DNA from: Ostreococcus mediterraneus
Taxonomy: Eukaryota; Chlorophyta; Mamiellophyceae; Mamiellales; Bathycoccaceae
DNA length: 64,000 nucleotides
NCBI GenBank assembly: GCA_012295225.1
Contig: WMKK01000017.1
Coordinates: 186,001-250,000, forward strand
Direction: 5' to 3'
Below the pieces are notes generated by a model. That model saw only the letters and a program-made list of their open reading frames with translations, was not told the DNA's origin and did no database searches. This document shows, one piece after another, positions 27,370-37,064 of this stretch (position 1 is its first letter; each line of letters starts with the position of its first letter). A program made the translations under genes and the position numbers.

Positions 27370-28865
27370 TTACTTGCCCGCCTTCATCATGTTGACGAAG
27401 TCAGCGAAGCACACGTCAGAGTCGTGCGGACCCGGGGACGCTTCAGGGTGATACTGAATCGTCATCGCCTTCATCTCAGGCCAAACCATACCGGCGCAGG
27501 TACCGTCGTTCAAGTTGATGTGGGACACTTGGACACCGCTAGGTAACGTTTTCGGGTCCACCGCAAAGTTGTGGTTTTGGGAGGAAATTTCAACCGCGCC
27601 CGAGGGCCCGCGCACCGGGTGGTTGCCGCCGTGGTGTCCAAATTTGAGCTTGAAAGTCTTACCGCCGAAAGCCTGGCCAAGAACTTGGTGACCCATGCAA
27701 ATACCAAACACCGGAAGCTTACCAAGAAGCGCCTTGGCGTTTTCAACCGCGTACGGCACCGCACTCGGGTCACCCGGACCGTTGGAGAACAAGATGCCAT
27801 CCGGGTTCATCGCCATCACCTTGTCCGCCGGGTACGAGGCAGGAACAATCGTGAGCTTGCACCCGAAAGAAGCTAAGCGGCGCAAAATGTTGTGTTTCAC
27901 GCCAAAGTCGTACACCACGACGTTGAACTTCTCTTTGTTCGCCTTGGCTTCCGCGCTGAACTCCCACTCGCCAGTGGTGTCCTTCCACTCGTACGGCTCG
28001 GAGCATGTCACTTCGCTGATCAAATCCTTACCAACAATATCGTAACCCTTCGCCTTGGCCACTAAATCAGCATCACTCACAGACATATCTGTCGTCAACA
28101 CACCATTCAAGCACCCAGTTTCGCGCAAGCGACGAGTGATCTCACGGGTATCAATATCAGAGATGCCGATGACGCCTTGCTCTTTTAAATACGCATCCAA
28201 CGTCATCGCAGAACGGTAGTTGGACACGTTCAACGCCTCCTGTCGAACCAATATCCCACCCAAGTGAACTTGTTTGCTTTCCATATCTTCCAAGTTAATC
28301 CCAACGTTTCCAATGTGCGGGCACGTGAACAGCACAAACTGTCCCGCGTACGACGGGTCGGTCAAAATCTCTTGGTACCTATGCGTTCGCAAACAACGCG
28401 CGCGCGCTCGTCAGTCGCAACATTCTCTGCACACATCCACACCCACACCCAAGCAATCGATGATCAATTCATCATCCATCATTTTCCAACCATCTCACAC
28501 CGCGCGATCGCACACCACGCGCGCACCCCTCCCACCGAGCGCGTTCGCGTTCAAACGCGCGTTCAAACCCAGAGCCCTGGCGCGTCCGCGCTCATCCTCC
28601 CATCGCCGTCGATCAAAACGTACCCACTGAGCGAGGTATTGAACACAACCTCACCAACCTGCGTGCCTTTCGCCCCGAACGCCTTACCCGGCCATACACT
28701 GCCATCTTCGAGCACCAACTTGCAATCGTTCGCCTTCCACGGCTTCACCGCTGCGGCGTGCGCGGCAACCCTCCCTCGAGCTTTCGCCGACGCGGTGTGT
28801 CTATGACGCGGCAATCGCACCGCACACGCGTGCGACACCGACGCGCGCATCGTCATGGACATCAT
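27370..28865 (-). CDS. CARA: Carbamoyl-phosphate synthase small subunit, plastid; two exons
   Basis: The glutaminase subunit supplies ammonia to the large subunit for carbamoyl phosphate, feeding arginine and pyrimidine synthesis in the plastid. Exons 28624-28865 and 27370-28378 join within the invariant block GEVVFNTSLSGYQEILTDPS; the donor is GTACGT and CTGAC (complement at 28410-28414) precedes the acceptor. The catalytic triad is visible: Cys in LPVFGICMGHQVLGQAFGG, and His and Glu in TIQYHPEASPGPHD. The 416-aa precursor has a basic Ala/Arg-rich transit peptide. The start at 28865 (MMSMTMRASV) could also be 28955. Confidence 0.94.
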
Positions 28866-29237
28866 CTCTACCGCGCAATCGCGTGTGTGGGGCCACAGAC
28901 GTGCGCGCACGAGTGCAGAGCGCGCGCGAACGACGCCGCGCGCCGACATCGACATCACGCCATCCTTTTGAACGGAGACGCGGCGCGCGGCGCAATGATT
29001 GTACAAACAATACAGGCTATTATAAGATACTATATGAAGATTGTGCATTCCGAGAAAACATTTATGACCCGCGTGGGATGCAGATCGAAGTATGGGTGGC
29101 TTAAGTAGTGGGGTACACGCACGCAGAGATTTTGCCGCGAAATCGCGTCGACCGGCGCCGCGATGTTGTGGATAATGATTTCGACGACGACGCTGGGCGC
29201 ACGCGCGCGTCATATCGCGTCGCACGGTGCTGGGAAC
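28866..29237. promoter_or_regulatory. Divergent promoter, CarA/FHA
   Basis: About 370 bp lies between the two start codons. An AT-richer part (29000-29075) may hold the core promoters. No gene is supported. Confidence 0.45.
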
Positions 29238-30281
29238 ATGATGTCTGTGAGTATGACTATGTCTCTGTCCGCGCCGGCGTCGGTGCGAGGTGCGGTGTGC
29301 GCGCGTAAGGCGGGCGCGGGGCGCAGACGCGCGATGATGATTCGCACCGAGGCGGCATTTTTCGATCGGTTTACGAAAACGGCGACCAAGTCGGCGACGA
29401 CGGAGGATGATGATGAGGGTGATATGGGTGCCGCGTATGCGTCGTATGAGGAAGGCGCGATGGAGGAGGGGGAGGAGGGCGATGTGAGACGCGCGGTGAA
29501 TAAGTCGTTTTCAGACGCGCTCGGGATGTTTGACAAGTTGAAGGCAAACGTGTCGCAGACGATTGATTTGGAGGAGGTTGAAGTCGTTGAAGAGGATGTT
29601 ATTACGCCGGTAAAGAAGGGTGGAAATGCGTTTGGTGAAATGCTTCGAAAGCAAGCGGAAAAGGCGGAGAAACAGCGAGCGATTTTGGAGCAAGATTATG
29701 AGCAAGGGGTGGCGCCGACGACGCGGTTGCGAGCGGACCGAAGCGCCGGTGGCGCACCTGTGGCGGCGTTTACGGGCGGGAATGTTGGTGAAGGCACATG
29801 GACGTTATCTCCGGTTGTTGATGAAGGCTCGAAGGGTAAGAGATTGCCTACGTTGACGATTAAGCGCGGGGAGACGAAGATTATTGGGCGCTCCAAGGCG
29901 CCGGGTGTGGATATCGCCGTGCCGTTGCCGTGCGTGAGCAGTATTCACATGCAGCTTGAGACCGAAGGGAACAAGTTGTTCGCGCGCGATTTGGGCTCCA
30001 CCAACGGTACCTACGTCGAAGGGTTTGAGGTGAAGCAGAACAGACGATTCCGTATTTTCAACGGTGCGACGCTTCGTCTCGGCGCCGAAAACTTCAACGG
30101 CGAACCGTATGCGACGTTCAAAGCATCGCTGGCTGGCGCCAAGGAGTTGGAGAAGGATTCTGAATACGGTCAATTGAACTACTTCATGGAAGTTCTCGGC
30201 GGTCCTCAAGTCGTGGTGAAGTTTGTCGGCGTCAACTTGGTGTTCCAGTTGGTGTTTTTCCTCTTGCTTCAATTGCAATAA
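29238..30281 (+). CDS. FHA-domain protein with C-terminal membrane segment, probably plastid
   Basis: FHA domains bind phosphothreonine peptides. In this 347-aa product the domain lies at about residues 205-300: LTIKRGETKIIGRSKAPGVD (with the GR pair), PCVSSIHMQLETEGNKLFAR (SxxH) and DLGSTNGTYVEGFEVKQN (the NG pair). The N-terminus (MMSVSMTMSLSAPASVRGAV) looks like a transit peptide. A central acidic/helical region precedes the FHA. The very end, VKFVGVNLVFQLVFFLLLQL, is a single membrane anchor, so the FHA would face the stroma or cytosol. A few algal and plant plastid FHA proteins have this form; the partner is unknown. Confidence 0.82.
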   Translation: MMSVSMTMSLSAPASVRGAVCARKAGAGRRRAMMIRTEAAFFDRFTKTATKSATTEDDDEGDMGAAYASYEEGAMEEGEEGDVRRAVNKSFSDALGMFDKLKANVSQTIDLEEVEVVEEDVITPVKKGGNAFGEMLRKQAEKAEKQRAILEQDYEQGVAPTTRLRADRSAGGAPVAAFTGGNVGEGTWTLSPVVDEGSKGKRLPTLTIKRGETKIIGRSKAPGVDIAVPLPCVSSIHMQLETEGNKLFARDLGSTNGTYVEGFEVKQNRRFRIFNGATLRLGAENFNGEPYATFKASLAGAKELEKDSEYGQLNYFMEVLGGPQVVVKFVGVNLVFQLVFFLLLQLQ

Positions 30282-30338
30282 ATTTCTCCTCGAGCATCTG
30301 TTGTAAAACGTAAGAACTACCAGCGTCACTATTGCTTT

Positions 30339-32129
30339 CTACACTACTACTTCTAAGGCTTGTTTGCTATGCGCTGCGCGCTGTTTATCTGTCTCGTTCA
30401 GAGCGATTTGGAGGATGCTGGCGACGCGAGCGCGCCGAATGCCGTTGCGCCGCCTGATGCGTGAATTTTCAATCACAGTCAAGCACGCTCTCGTGCACGG
30501 CAATGCAAAAAATATGCACGCATAGACCATTAACAACGGCATCATTGCCTTGCACAACTTTGGGAATAGTTCTAGGAACAAAATCACCAATGGTGGCTCG
30601 GCGTATTCCGCGCCGCCAGGTTGTTCGACGCCGACGTCACGAAATCTCCCAGCTCTTCGTCCCATCGTTTGCACTTGACGTTTATCTAATGGCTGGCGAG
30701 GTGGCGTAAAATCCATCCCGCCCGCAGCTCGAAACACCCAAATAAGAACGACGTTTAAAATGCCGAGGGCGACGACGAGGGGCATTTTCTCCCCACGTTC
30801 CCACAGCAGCTTGACGCGCTCGTAAATGGGAGGAGGCGAGGGCGACGGTACGCACGAAGGCATTGGCGTTGCGCGTCGTGCGGATGACGTCGAAGGTTCG
30901 ATGGTCGTCACCTGAAGCGCAGGGAACACGTACACCAGCTTACCATCGTCTGAGGCGTCAGCGTAGCCGTTAAATCTCGTCATGACTTCGAGCATGTATC
31001 CTTCGTGCATAGCTGAAGCGTCCGCTTCGGCGTCTCGCTTCTTGCTCAACGTGCGTTTGATGTGCGCAAACACGCTAAAGAACGCTCCAAACAGCCCGTG
31101 TTGCACTTCCGCGTAATCTTCTTTAGGTAAAAGATACGAATCGAGAAATGGCGCGACTTGCTCGGCGAACACCGCGCCCCGATTGACGCGGAGCAACGCA
31201 CCAATCGCTCTCCAGCGTCGAACATCCAAGCTCTCATTTGGGTCACCGCGTCCAAACACGAACGCATAGATCGATTCCATAAAACTCAATTCACGCTTCA
31301 TGTCGAGCCAGTCATCTTCATCCTCCGAATCTTCACCATCATCCCCAGGGGGCGCGCGCATCGCTTGAGGCGTCGCTCGATGTGCCGGCGGAGTCGCTCG
31401 ATTTGGGTCGCCCGCGTCGTCGTTCGCGTCGCGACCGCTCGTCGACGCGCCGCCACCCTTCACGGGTACGCCTTCAGCAACAACCTCACGAATGCCAAAT
31501 TCTCGCGCCGCGCGCATGCGTTCAGCGCGCACAGCGTCGTGATACAGTGACAACTGCATCAGATCGCGCATGTACAGGTAGAACCAAAAATCAGCGTCGA
31601 GTCTGCCCGAGCGTCCGTACGTGGGCAACACAGGCGCCACCCCACCGCCTCCGCCGCTTCCGCGCTGATGTCCGCGCGATAACGCAATGACCACCATCGC
31701 AATCACCGCCGCGGCGACGATGGTGACGCTCACGACGAGAAATGCGCCAAAGGCGACGCGCGTCGCTCGAGCCAACGCGCGCCACGTTCTCGCCCGAGCT
31801 CGTCTCGCGCGTTCGCCGATGTCGCGCACCGCGATCGCTCGCCGCACGCGCGCAGGCACGACATAGATGACGTCGCGCTCGGCCACCTCGAGGTGGCCAC
31901 CGGCGCGTTCGAGGGCGACGATGAGCCGCGCGCGCAGGCGCTCGGCGCTTTGGTCGAGCGTGGGCGCGGCGAGAAGGAGATCGCCGAGCGTGAAGCGCGT
32001 GCGGCCGTTCAAGTCGCGTTCGATGGCGGCATAAAGGGCGTCATCGGCGGACATTGTTGCGCGTGCGGCGCGGCGCGGCGCGGCGCGGCGCGGCGAAGTG
32101 TGGCGCGGCATGGATTCATCCAAATCCAT
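30339..32129 (-). CDS. Conserved cyanobacterial/plastid membrane protein (At5g03900-like)
   Basis: The 596-aa product resembles a plastid protein shared with cyanobacteria (I compare with Arabidopsis At5g03900 from memory). Seen: an N-terminal region about reading DNA-like input (RFTLGDLLLAAPTLDQSAER), a membrane segment VTIVAAAVIAMVVIALSRG, FWFYLYMRDLMQLSLY, the characteristic MESIYAFVFGRGDPNESLDV with RRWRAIGALLRVNRGAVFAE, EGYMLEVMTRFNGYADASDD, LVYVFPALQVTT, and two more C-terminal membrane segments (LVVALGILNVVLIWVF, MMPLLMVYACIFFALP). Two low-complexity inserts (Gly-rich, Ser/Pro-rich) are added. Function is unknown. The Met at 32111 or 32054 could be the real start. Confidence 0.7.
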   Translation of the reverse strand: MDLDESMPRHTSPRRAAPRRAARATMSADDALYAAIERDLNGRTRFTLGDLLLAAPTLDQSAERLRARLIVALERAGGHLEVAERDVIYVVPARVRRAIAVRDIGERARRARARTWRALARATRVAFGAFLVVSVTIVAAAVIAMVVIALSRGHQRGSGGGGGVAPVLPTYGRSGRLDADFWFYLYMRDLMQLSLYHDAVRAERMRAAREFGIREVVAEGVPVKGGGASTSGRDANDDAGDPNRATPPAHRATPQAMRAPPGDDGEDSEDEDDWLDMKRELSFMESIYAFVFGRGDPNESLDVRRWRAIGALLRVNRGAVFAEQVAPFLDSYLLPKEDYAEVQHGLFGAFFSVFAHIKRTLSKKRDAEADASAMHEGYMLEVMTRFNGYADASDDGKLVYVFPALQVTTIEPSTSSARRATPMPSCVPSPSPPPIYERVKLLWERGEKMPLVVALGILNVVLIWVFRAAGGMDFTPPRQPLDKRQVQTMGRRAGRFRDVGVEQPGGAEYAEPPLVILFLELFPKLCKAMMPLLMVYACIFFALPCTRACLTVIENSRIRRRNGIRRARVASILQIALNETDKQRAAHSKQALEVVV

Positions 32130-32242
32130 GTAGTAGTCATAATCTTAGTAGTCAAATCTCGTTTTGATGTTAAAGACACAAACTGTGCGCTAATCTATGA
32201 TGATACATACGCGGCGGGTGGTGAATGCATGCGACGAGCGAG

Positions 32243-33811
32243 CTAGATACGCACGACGTAGGATGAGCTCTTGGTCAAGTAGCGAATCCAACGATGGGGA
32301 TTGCGCGGAGGCGAGTCTCCCGGCTGACGCGGGCGCGCGTCCTCGGCTCCGATGACCTGCAAGTAACGCACGGCGAGATCACTGGTGCTATACGTCGGGA
32401 TCTGGAACGTGAGCGCTAATGGGCCCATTTCTCGACGAACGTTTGGAATACGTTCGGTTTGGAGGGAGATTTGAATTGAACACGAGTGCTCAGAGCCGCC
32501 GATGAGCTTTTTTAACTGCCACACCACCTTCTTCTCCGCGCCGTCGTAGAGCACGTGCTGCGAGCTGGAGTTGACGTGCTTGGGTAGACGACCGGTGGCA
32601 CCTACGGCACCCTTGGGAATGGGGAACGTCACGACCATGCCCGTACACGTATGCTTCGCCGGGAAGTCTGCGCAGAGTTTAAGCTCGACGCCAACTTTGT
32701 ACGGAATGCTCTCGTCGATGATTGGTACCACTCTGAATGGTGGCGTAAAATCGTTCGAGCTCCGGTAGTTCATCAAAGAGAACTCTCCTTGCGGTGGTCG
32801 TAACGTGATGGTGCGATCGATGTCGAATGACTCCATGTTGGCCGCTTCGTGAAAGTTGCAATCATCCAAAAGAACGCCCAATCCTGCGCCGCCGCCTTTG
32901 CCACCGATGGACAAGTCTTCTGATAACGCCAGCTTTACTTTCGTGTCTTCACCATGCAAGAAATTTCGCACTTGAATGTGACCATTAATTTCCGACGTCA
33001 CGAGATCGCCATTGGCGTTGATCGTGACGTTCACCTTTTCAATAATATCCACAAAAATTTCGTCGCGCGTCTTCGCGCTCGTGGTGCTCACCACACTCTT
33101 TTGCGTCGCACTGCTCGATACACGATTCACGCCACTCGCCACCGATGCTGCATTCATCAAATTCATTGCCGCTTTCGTTGGAAAGTTCACCTTGACGCCT
33201 AAATTGTTCTTGAGCATATTTTCTACGCGTTGCGTCGCCTTGAACGCCCCAGCCGCAATCTTCGTCGAGTCCACCTTGGCGCTCATCAACACCCCTCCCA
33301 TACCATTCCCCACTTCTACCGGCTCGTTACACACATGTTCTCGTAACATCTCCGTCGATGTCGTTTGTGCGTACCCATAGTCGATCGTTTCATCGATTAA
33401 CTCGTATATCAAGGTTGAATTCTTTCGCAACGCGTCTTCGCTCAGCACGCCGCAATAATCCTTCATCACCCGCGCTAAGCGATGCATGAGTTCCAAAATC
33501 AAGCTCGGAGACACGTTCGTCGTGGTCGTAGACACAAAATATAACCCACTCGCCTTGATATGTAAGTAATTGACGCCATCCGCGTGAAACGCCGCCGGTG
33601 CCGACGCCGAAGACGTCCCGCGCCTCGCTCGCGATGCCGCAGCCGCGTCGCCTCTCGACGTCGATGTCATGCCCGTTCGTTCATCATCATCCCTCCAAAA
33701 CTTACACAAGCGAAAAAACGTCTCATGCGTTCGTCGCGGGAGGTCATTACGGAAATCTTTCGTCACTATCGCGTCGCCCCGCGGCGAAAGCACAAAGAAT
33801 TGACTAATCAT
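32243..33811 (-). CDS. AP4M: AP-4 adaptor complex mu subunit
   Basis: The medium chain of AP-4, which selects tyrosine-based cargo at the trans-Golgi network. The 522-aa protein starts MISQFFVLSPRGDAIVTKDF, the hallmark of mu-4, with the longin domain (YLHIKASGLYFVSTTTTNVS, VMKDYCGVLSEDALRKNSTL, IYELIDETIDYGYAQTT). The C-terminal mu-homology domain includes DEIFVDIIEKVNVTINANGD, GEFSLMNYRSSNDFTPPF, HTCTGMVVTFPIPKGA and LALTFQIPTYSTSDLAVRYL. The start at 33811 is fixed by family; the frame continues to 33853. Confidence 0.92.
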   Translation of the reverse strand: MISQFFVLSPRGDAIVTKDFRNDLPRRTHETFFRLCKFWRDDDERTGMTSTSRGDAAAASRARRGTSSASAPAAFHADGVNYLHIKASGLYFVSTTTTNVSPSLILELMHRLARVMKDYCGVLSEDALRKNSTLIYELIDETIDYGYAQTTSTEMLREHVCNEPVEVGNGMGGVLMSAKVDSTKIAAGAFKATQRVENMLKNNLGVKVNFPTKAAMNLMNAASVASGVNRVSSSATQKSVVSTTSAKTRDEIFVDIIEKVNVTINANGDLVTSEINGHIQVRNFLHGEDTKVKLALSEDLSIGGKGGGAGLGVLLDDCNFHEAANMESFDIDRTITLRPPQGEFSLMNYRSSNDFTPPFRVVPIIDESIPYKVGVELKLCADFPAKHTCTGMVVTFPIPKGAVGATGRLPKHVNSSSQHVLYDGAEKKVVWQLKKLIGGSEHSCSIQISLQTERIPNVRREMGPLALTFQIPTYSTSDLAVRYLQVIGAEDARPRQPGDSPPRNPHRWIRYLTKSSSYVVRI

Positions 33812-34111
33812 AACGACGACAACGCTGATTCCGAGTGCGTTGCACCACACCACTCTCGCGACGCGTCACCGAAGACGAAGAGCGCGCCCGCGATCGCTCG
33901 AAATCACTCGCGGTCGCGCGTGCGATTGAATTCACCGCTCGCGTCGTTCGAATGCGAATCGAATGCGGAGAATCTCGCGAGGCTGCGACTGGCGTTACTT
34001 CAGTCGCAGCCTCGCTTGTCGTCCGTGACATCGACGCGCGGGTTCGCGCACGCGCACGCGCACATACAGTCGACTAAGAACTCTTTCGCTCTCGCTCTCT
34101 CGCGCGTCACC

Positions 34112-35295
34112 ATGGCGGAAACGAGCGCGAGTGACGCCGCAGACGCCTCGAAACGCGCCGCGAGCGCGACCGCAGCGGAGGACACCAACGCGGGCGTGTC
34201 CGCGGCGTTCGCGCTCACGCTGAGCGTTTTCTCGAGCGTATCGCTGGTGATTGTGAACAAACACTTGATTTCGATTCTTGGTTTTCGAGAAGGTGCGCAT
34301 GTCGCGCTCACGCGCGCGCGTCAAGTCGTCGGAATTTTGGACGTCTCTTGGACAGGTTTCTCTCGGCGCGTTTCAACGACGCGCGAAACATACGCGTATA
34401 CTGACGCTAAACGCACGTGACCCAATCGCTCGCACGCACAGTGACGTTTTTAACCGCCATGCACATGGTCATGACCGCCTTGGCTTTGCGCGTGTTCGCC
34501 AAGCTCGGATATTTCGAACGCAAGCACGTCGCTCGAGGCGAAGTCGCGAAATTTGGCGTGCTCAATAGCGCGAGCATCGCGTTGTTAAACCTCTCGCTTG
34601 GATTTAATTCCGTGGGATTTTATCAAATGACGAAACTAAGCATCATTCCAGTGACGGTGATGATTCAAATGGCACACTTTAACAAAAAGTTTAGTCATAG
34701 AGTAAAGGGGAGCTTGGCCATATTGCTCGTCGGCGTCGGCGCGAGCACCGTGACAGATGTGCAATTGAACGCGCTCGGGTGCGCGCTCGGCGCCTTATCG
34801 GTCATCACCACGGCCATAGGTCAGATCTTGACCGGATCATTACAAACAAAACTCGGAGTATCATCGACGCAGCTTTTATGCGCGTCAGCGCCGTGGATGG
34901 CGGTGACTTTATTAATCCTAGCCCCGCCCGTGGACGACGCGCTCAACGGCGGCAACATTCTCGACGCGCGGTACGATGCCCGCACGCTCGCCACCGCCGC
35001 GGTGAGCTGTCTCTTAGCCATATTGGTCAACTTCGCCACCTTTGCCGTGATTGGTAAATGCAGCGCCGTCACCTACCAGGTTGTCGGTCATCTCAAAACC
35101 ATGCTCGTCTTGGCTTTCGGTTTTGTCGTCGTCGGCGACCCAATCGTCTGGTCCAACGTCCTCGGCCTCGCCGTGGCGCTCGCGGGCATGGTGTTATACG
35201 CGAAGGCTGAGATGCTCGATCGCGCCACCGCCGCATCGCCACAACACCCATCCACGAAATCATCCATCGGTGATGAAGAATCCAATTCAAAGTAG
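34112..35295 (+). CDS. Nucleotide-sugar transporter, UDP-xylose/TPT family; two exons
   Basis: A Golgi-type antiporter of about ten membrane helices. Exons are 34112-34292 and 34442-35295 (344 aa). The donor is GTGCGC, CTGAC is at 34401-34405 and the acceptor at 34441; splicing restores ILGFREVTFLTAMHMVMTAL, the conserved helix 1-2 junction. Further blocks: VIVNKHLISILGF, SLGFNSVGFYQMTKLSIIPV, GVGASTVTDVQLNALGCALG, TAIGQILTGSLQTKLGVSST, AVIGKCSAVTYQVVGHLKTM and FGFVVVGDPIVWSNVLGLAV. These match plant UDP-xylose/UDP-rhamnose-type transporters of the triose-phosphate-translocator fold. The actual substrate is not determined. Confidence 0.9.
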
Positions 35296-35492
35296 ACCAC
35301 GACCAGACATTGCACATCATTCAGAGTAGACAAGAACGCGTGCGGGCTCCGAAGCCCCAAAAATTCCAAACCCTCAACGGCGGGGCCCCTAAGGTTTTAC
35401 GAGCCTCAAGCCCTGCACTCATCGCCGCACGCACGCGCGCTCGTACACCACAGCGAACGCGCAAACGATAGAGATAGCACGCGACGTGCGCG

Positions 35493-36601
35493 ATGAGTGG
35501 GAAACTCGCGGGGATGGATCCTCGACAGGTACGGTTGAGGCGCGATGCGAGCGCGGGCGAGAGTCCCAGTCGCGCCAGGCGAGGACGTCGGTTCAAACGC
35601 GCGACCGTGACGCGCGATGACATCGTGGCGAGCGACGAGGCGAGACGATGATGATGCTTGTATGTACTCGCGAGTGTTGGCGTTGGTAACAGCGCGTTCG
35701 TTGGACTGACGTGGGTGTGCGTGCGTGTTTTGTGCGTCTCGCGCGCGTCGAGCAGGTTCCGGCGTTGGTGATGCGTAGCGTGGAAAACGCTCGTGTCGCT
35801 TTAGACGACGGACACGTAGATAAGGCTATAAAGATGATGACGAGTACGGATGCGTTGTGCTCGAGAGTAGTGGCACCACCCACGGTGCATGGGCTCGCTT
35901 TGCGCGTGTTGGCGGATGCGTATTTGTACAAGGCGCACGCGGGCGAAGGCGAGGCGACGACGATGAACGCGGAAGGGGATGGTGCCGGCGATGTTGGTGG
36001 TGCCGGCGACGATGGTGGTGATGGGAACGACAACAATAGTGGTGGTACTGATAAACCTTACGTCGAACGCGCGAAAGATGCGTTGAATAAAGGACTTAAT
36101 ATTTGTAAAGTTCACGACGGCAAGGCTGGGTTACCGGCGTTTATGAGGAGCGATTTAGCGGGACGGATGGGAGATTTATACGCCGCGATGGGGGAAATTC
36201 ATAGAGAGGAAGGGAATTATAAGGAAGCCCTTCGTTCGCTTCGATTAGCCGTCGGTAAGTTTGAAGAGTTGGGTCAAAAGGATTTTATCGCCGCAACTAT
36301 AAACCGCGTGGCGTTTACGTACATGGAAAAATCTCAATGGACCGAGGCGTTGAGCGAACTCGAAGAGGCTGAAAAAATTGCATCAAGCGCCGAATCCGAG
36401 TCCGCCTTGCTCTCCACAACATTTGCCTACAAAGCAAAATGTTTAATTGCCCTTGAGAACATCCCTGGTGCGCGCATCGCGTATGAATCCGCATTAAAAT
36501 ACGGCATGGCGTGCGGCAACGTCGGCGTCAACGCCGAAGCCGAGGAATTCCTAGCTCGCACCCAGAGTCAATCCACCGTTGACGATTCCGCCTTTCTCTA
36601 G
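35493..36601 (+). CDS. TPR-repeat protein; two exons
   Basis: Exon 1 (35493-35528) encodes MSGKLAGMDPRQ; exon 2 is 35756-36601. The intron starts GTACGG, with CTGAC at 35706-35710 and an acceptor AG at 35754-35755, phase 0. The 293-aa product has helical repeats of the TPR kind: LALRVLADAYLYKAHA, LYAAMGEIHREEGNYKEALR, IAATINRVAFTYMEKSQWTE and LSTTFAYKAKCLIALENIPG. A Gly/Asp/Asn-rich linker interrupts the first repeats. TPR proteins act as scaffolds; no specific partner can be named. The unspliced frame from 35711 would give a different N-terminus. Confidence 0.8.
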
Positions 36602-37048
36602 TTTGCACACGCAAAGCAAAAACCAACAACACACACAAAAACTCCTATACAGTACATGCTTACGTTGAAATACGCATTTATTCCGCTGCCCAAACCATCC
36701 GCGCCCGCCCCTCGCCTCGCTCGCGAAAGATCCAACTCGTGTTGTTGTCCCTGGTCATGATTGGTCAGTTGCCCCCCCTCCTCCAGAAAACAGTTCACTT
36801 TTTCGAAAAGATTTCCCGAGCGTAACGACCTCGGTCGGCACTAATCGCGCGCGTCCGTGCGCCCGTGCGTCGCCATCAGTCGACAGAGCGACGACAGAAG
36901 TGACAGGCGCGGACGATTGCAAACACGCGCGCCGCGTACGGTGCGCGATTTCGGGACGTCGCGACACAGGCGCGTCTAAAGCCCCGCGCGGTTGACTTGA
37001 TTTGATTGCGGCTGTGCAGAGGATTGCGGTGCATTAATTTGACGACGA
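36602..37048. other. Intergenic between TPR gene and rhodopsin kinase
   Basis: It may hold a small spliced gene on the minus strand (see the separate entry). On the plus strand it is the promoter of the rhodopsin kinase; CTGAC-type signals read only on the minus strand. Confidence 0.4.
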
Positions 37049-37064
37049 ATGGATCGACACGCAC
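36678..37064 (-). CDS. Possible small three-exon gene, antisense upstream of rhodopsin kinase
   Basis: Tentative model: exons 36940-37064, 36799-36840 and 36678-36750. Intron 1 starts GTACGC; intron 2 is only 48 bp, starts GTGAAC and has CTGAC (complement 36764-36768) before its acceptor. The joined frame gives 79 aa (or 69 aa from the Met at 37034), with a basic N-terminus (MHRNPLHSRNQIKSTARG) and a charged C-terminus ending IFRERGEGRARMVWAAE. The phases agree, but no homologue is recognised. The upstream Met overlaps the rhodopsin kinase start by 16 bp; the Met at 37034 avoids this. Confidence 0.28.

Noticed and set aside
35585-35615. GGTTCAAAC resembling a tRNA T-loop
   Set aside because: No acceptor stem, anticodon arm or A box can be placed around it; it lies in the TPR gene intron.
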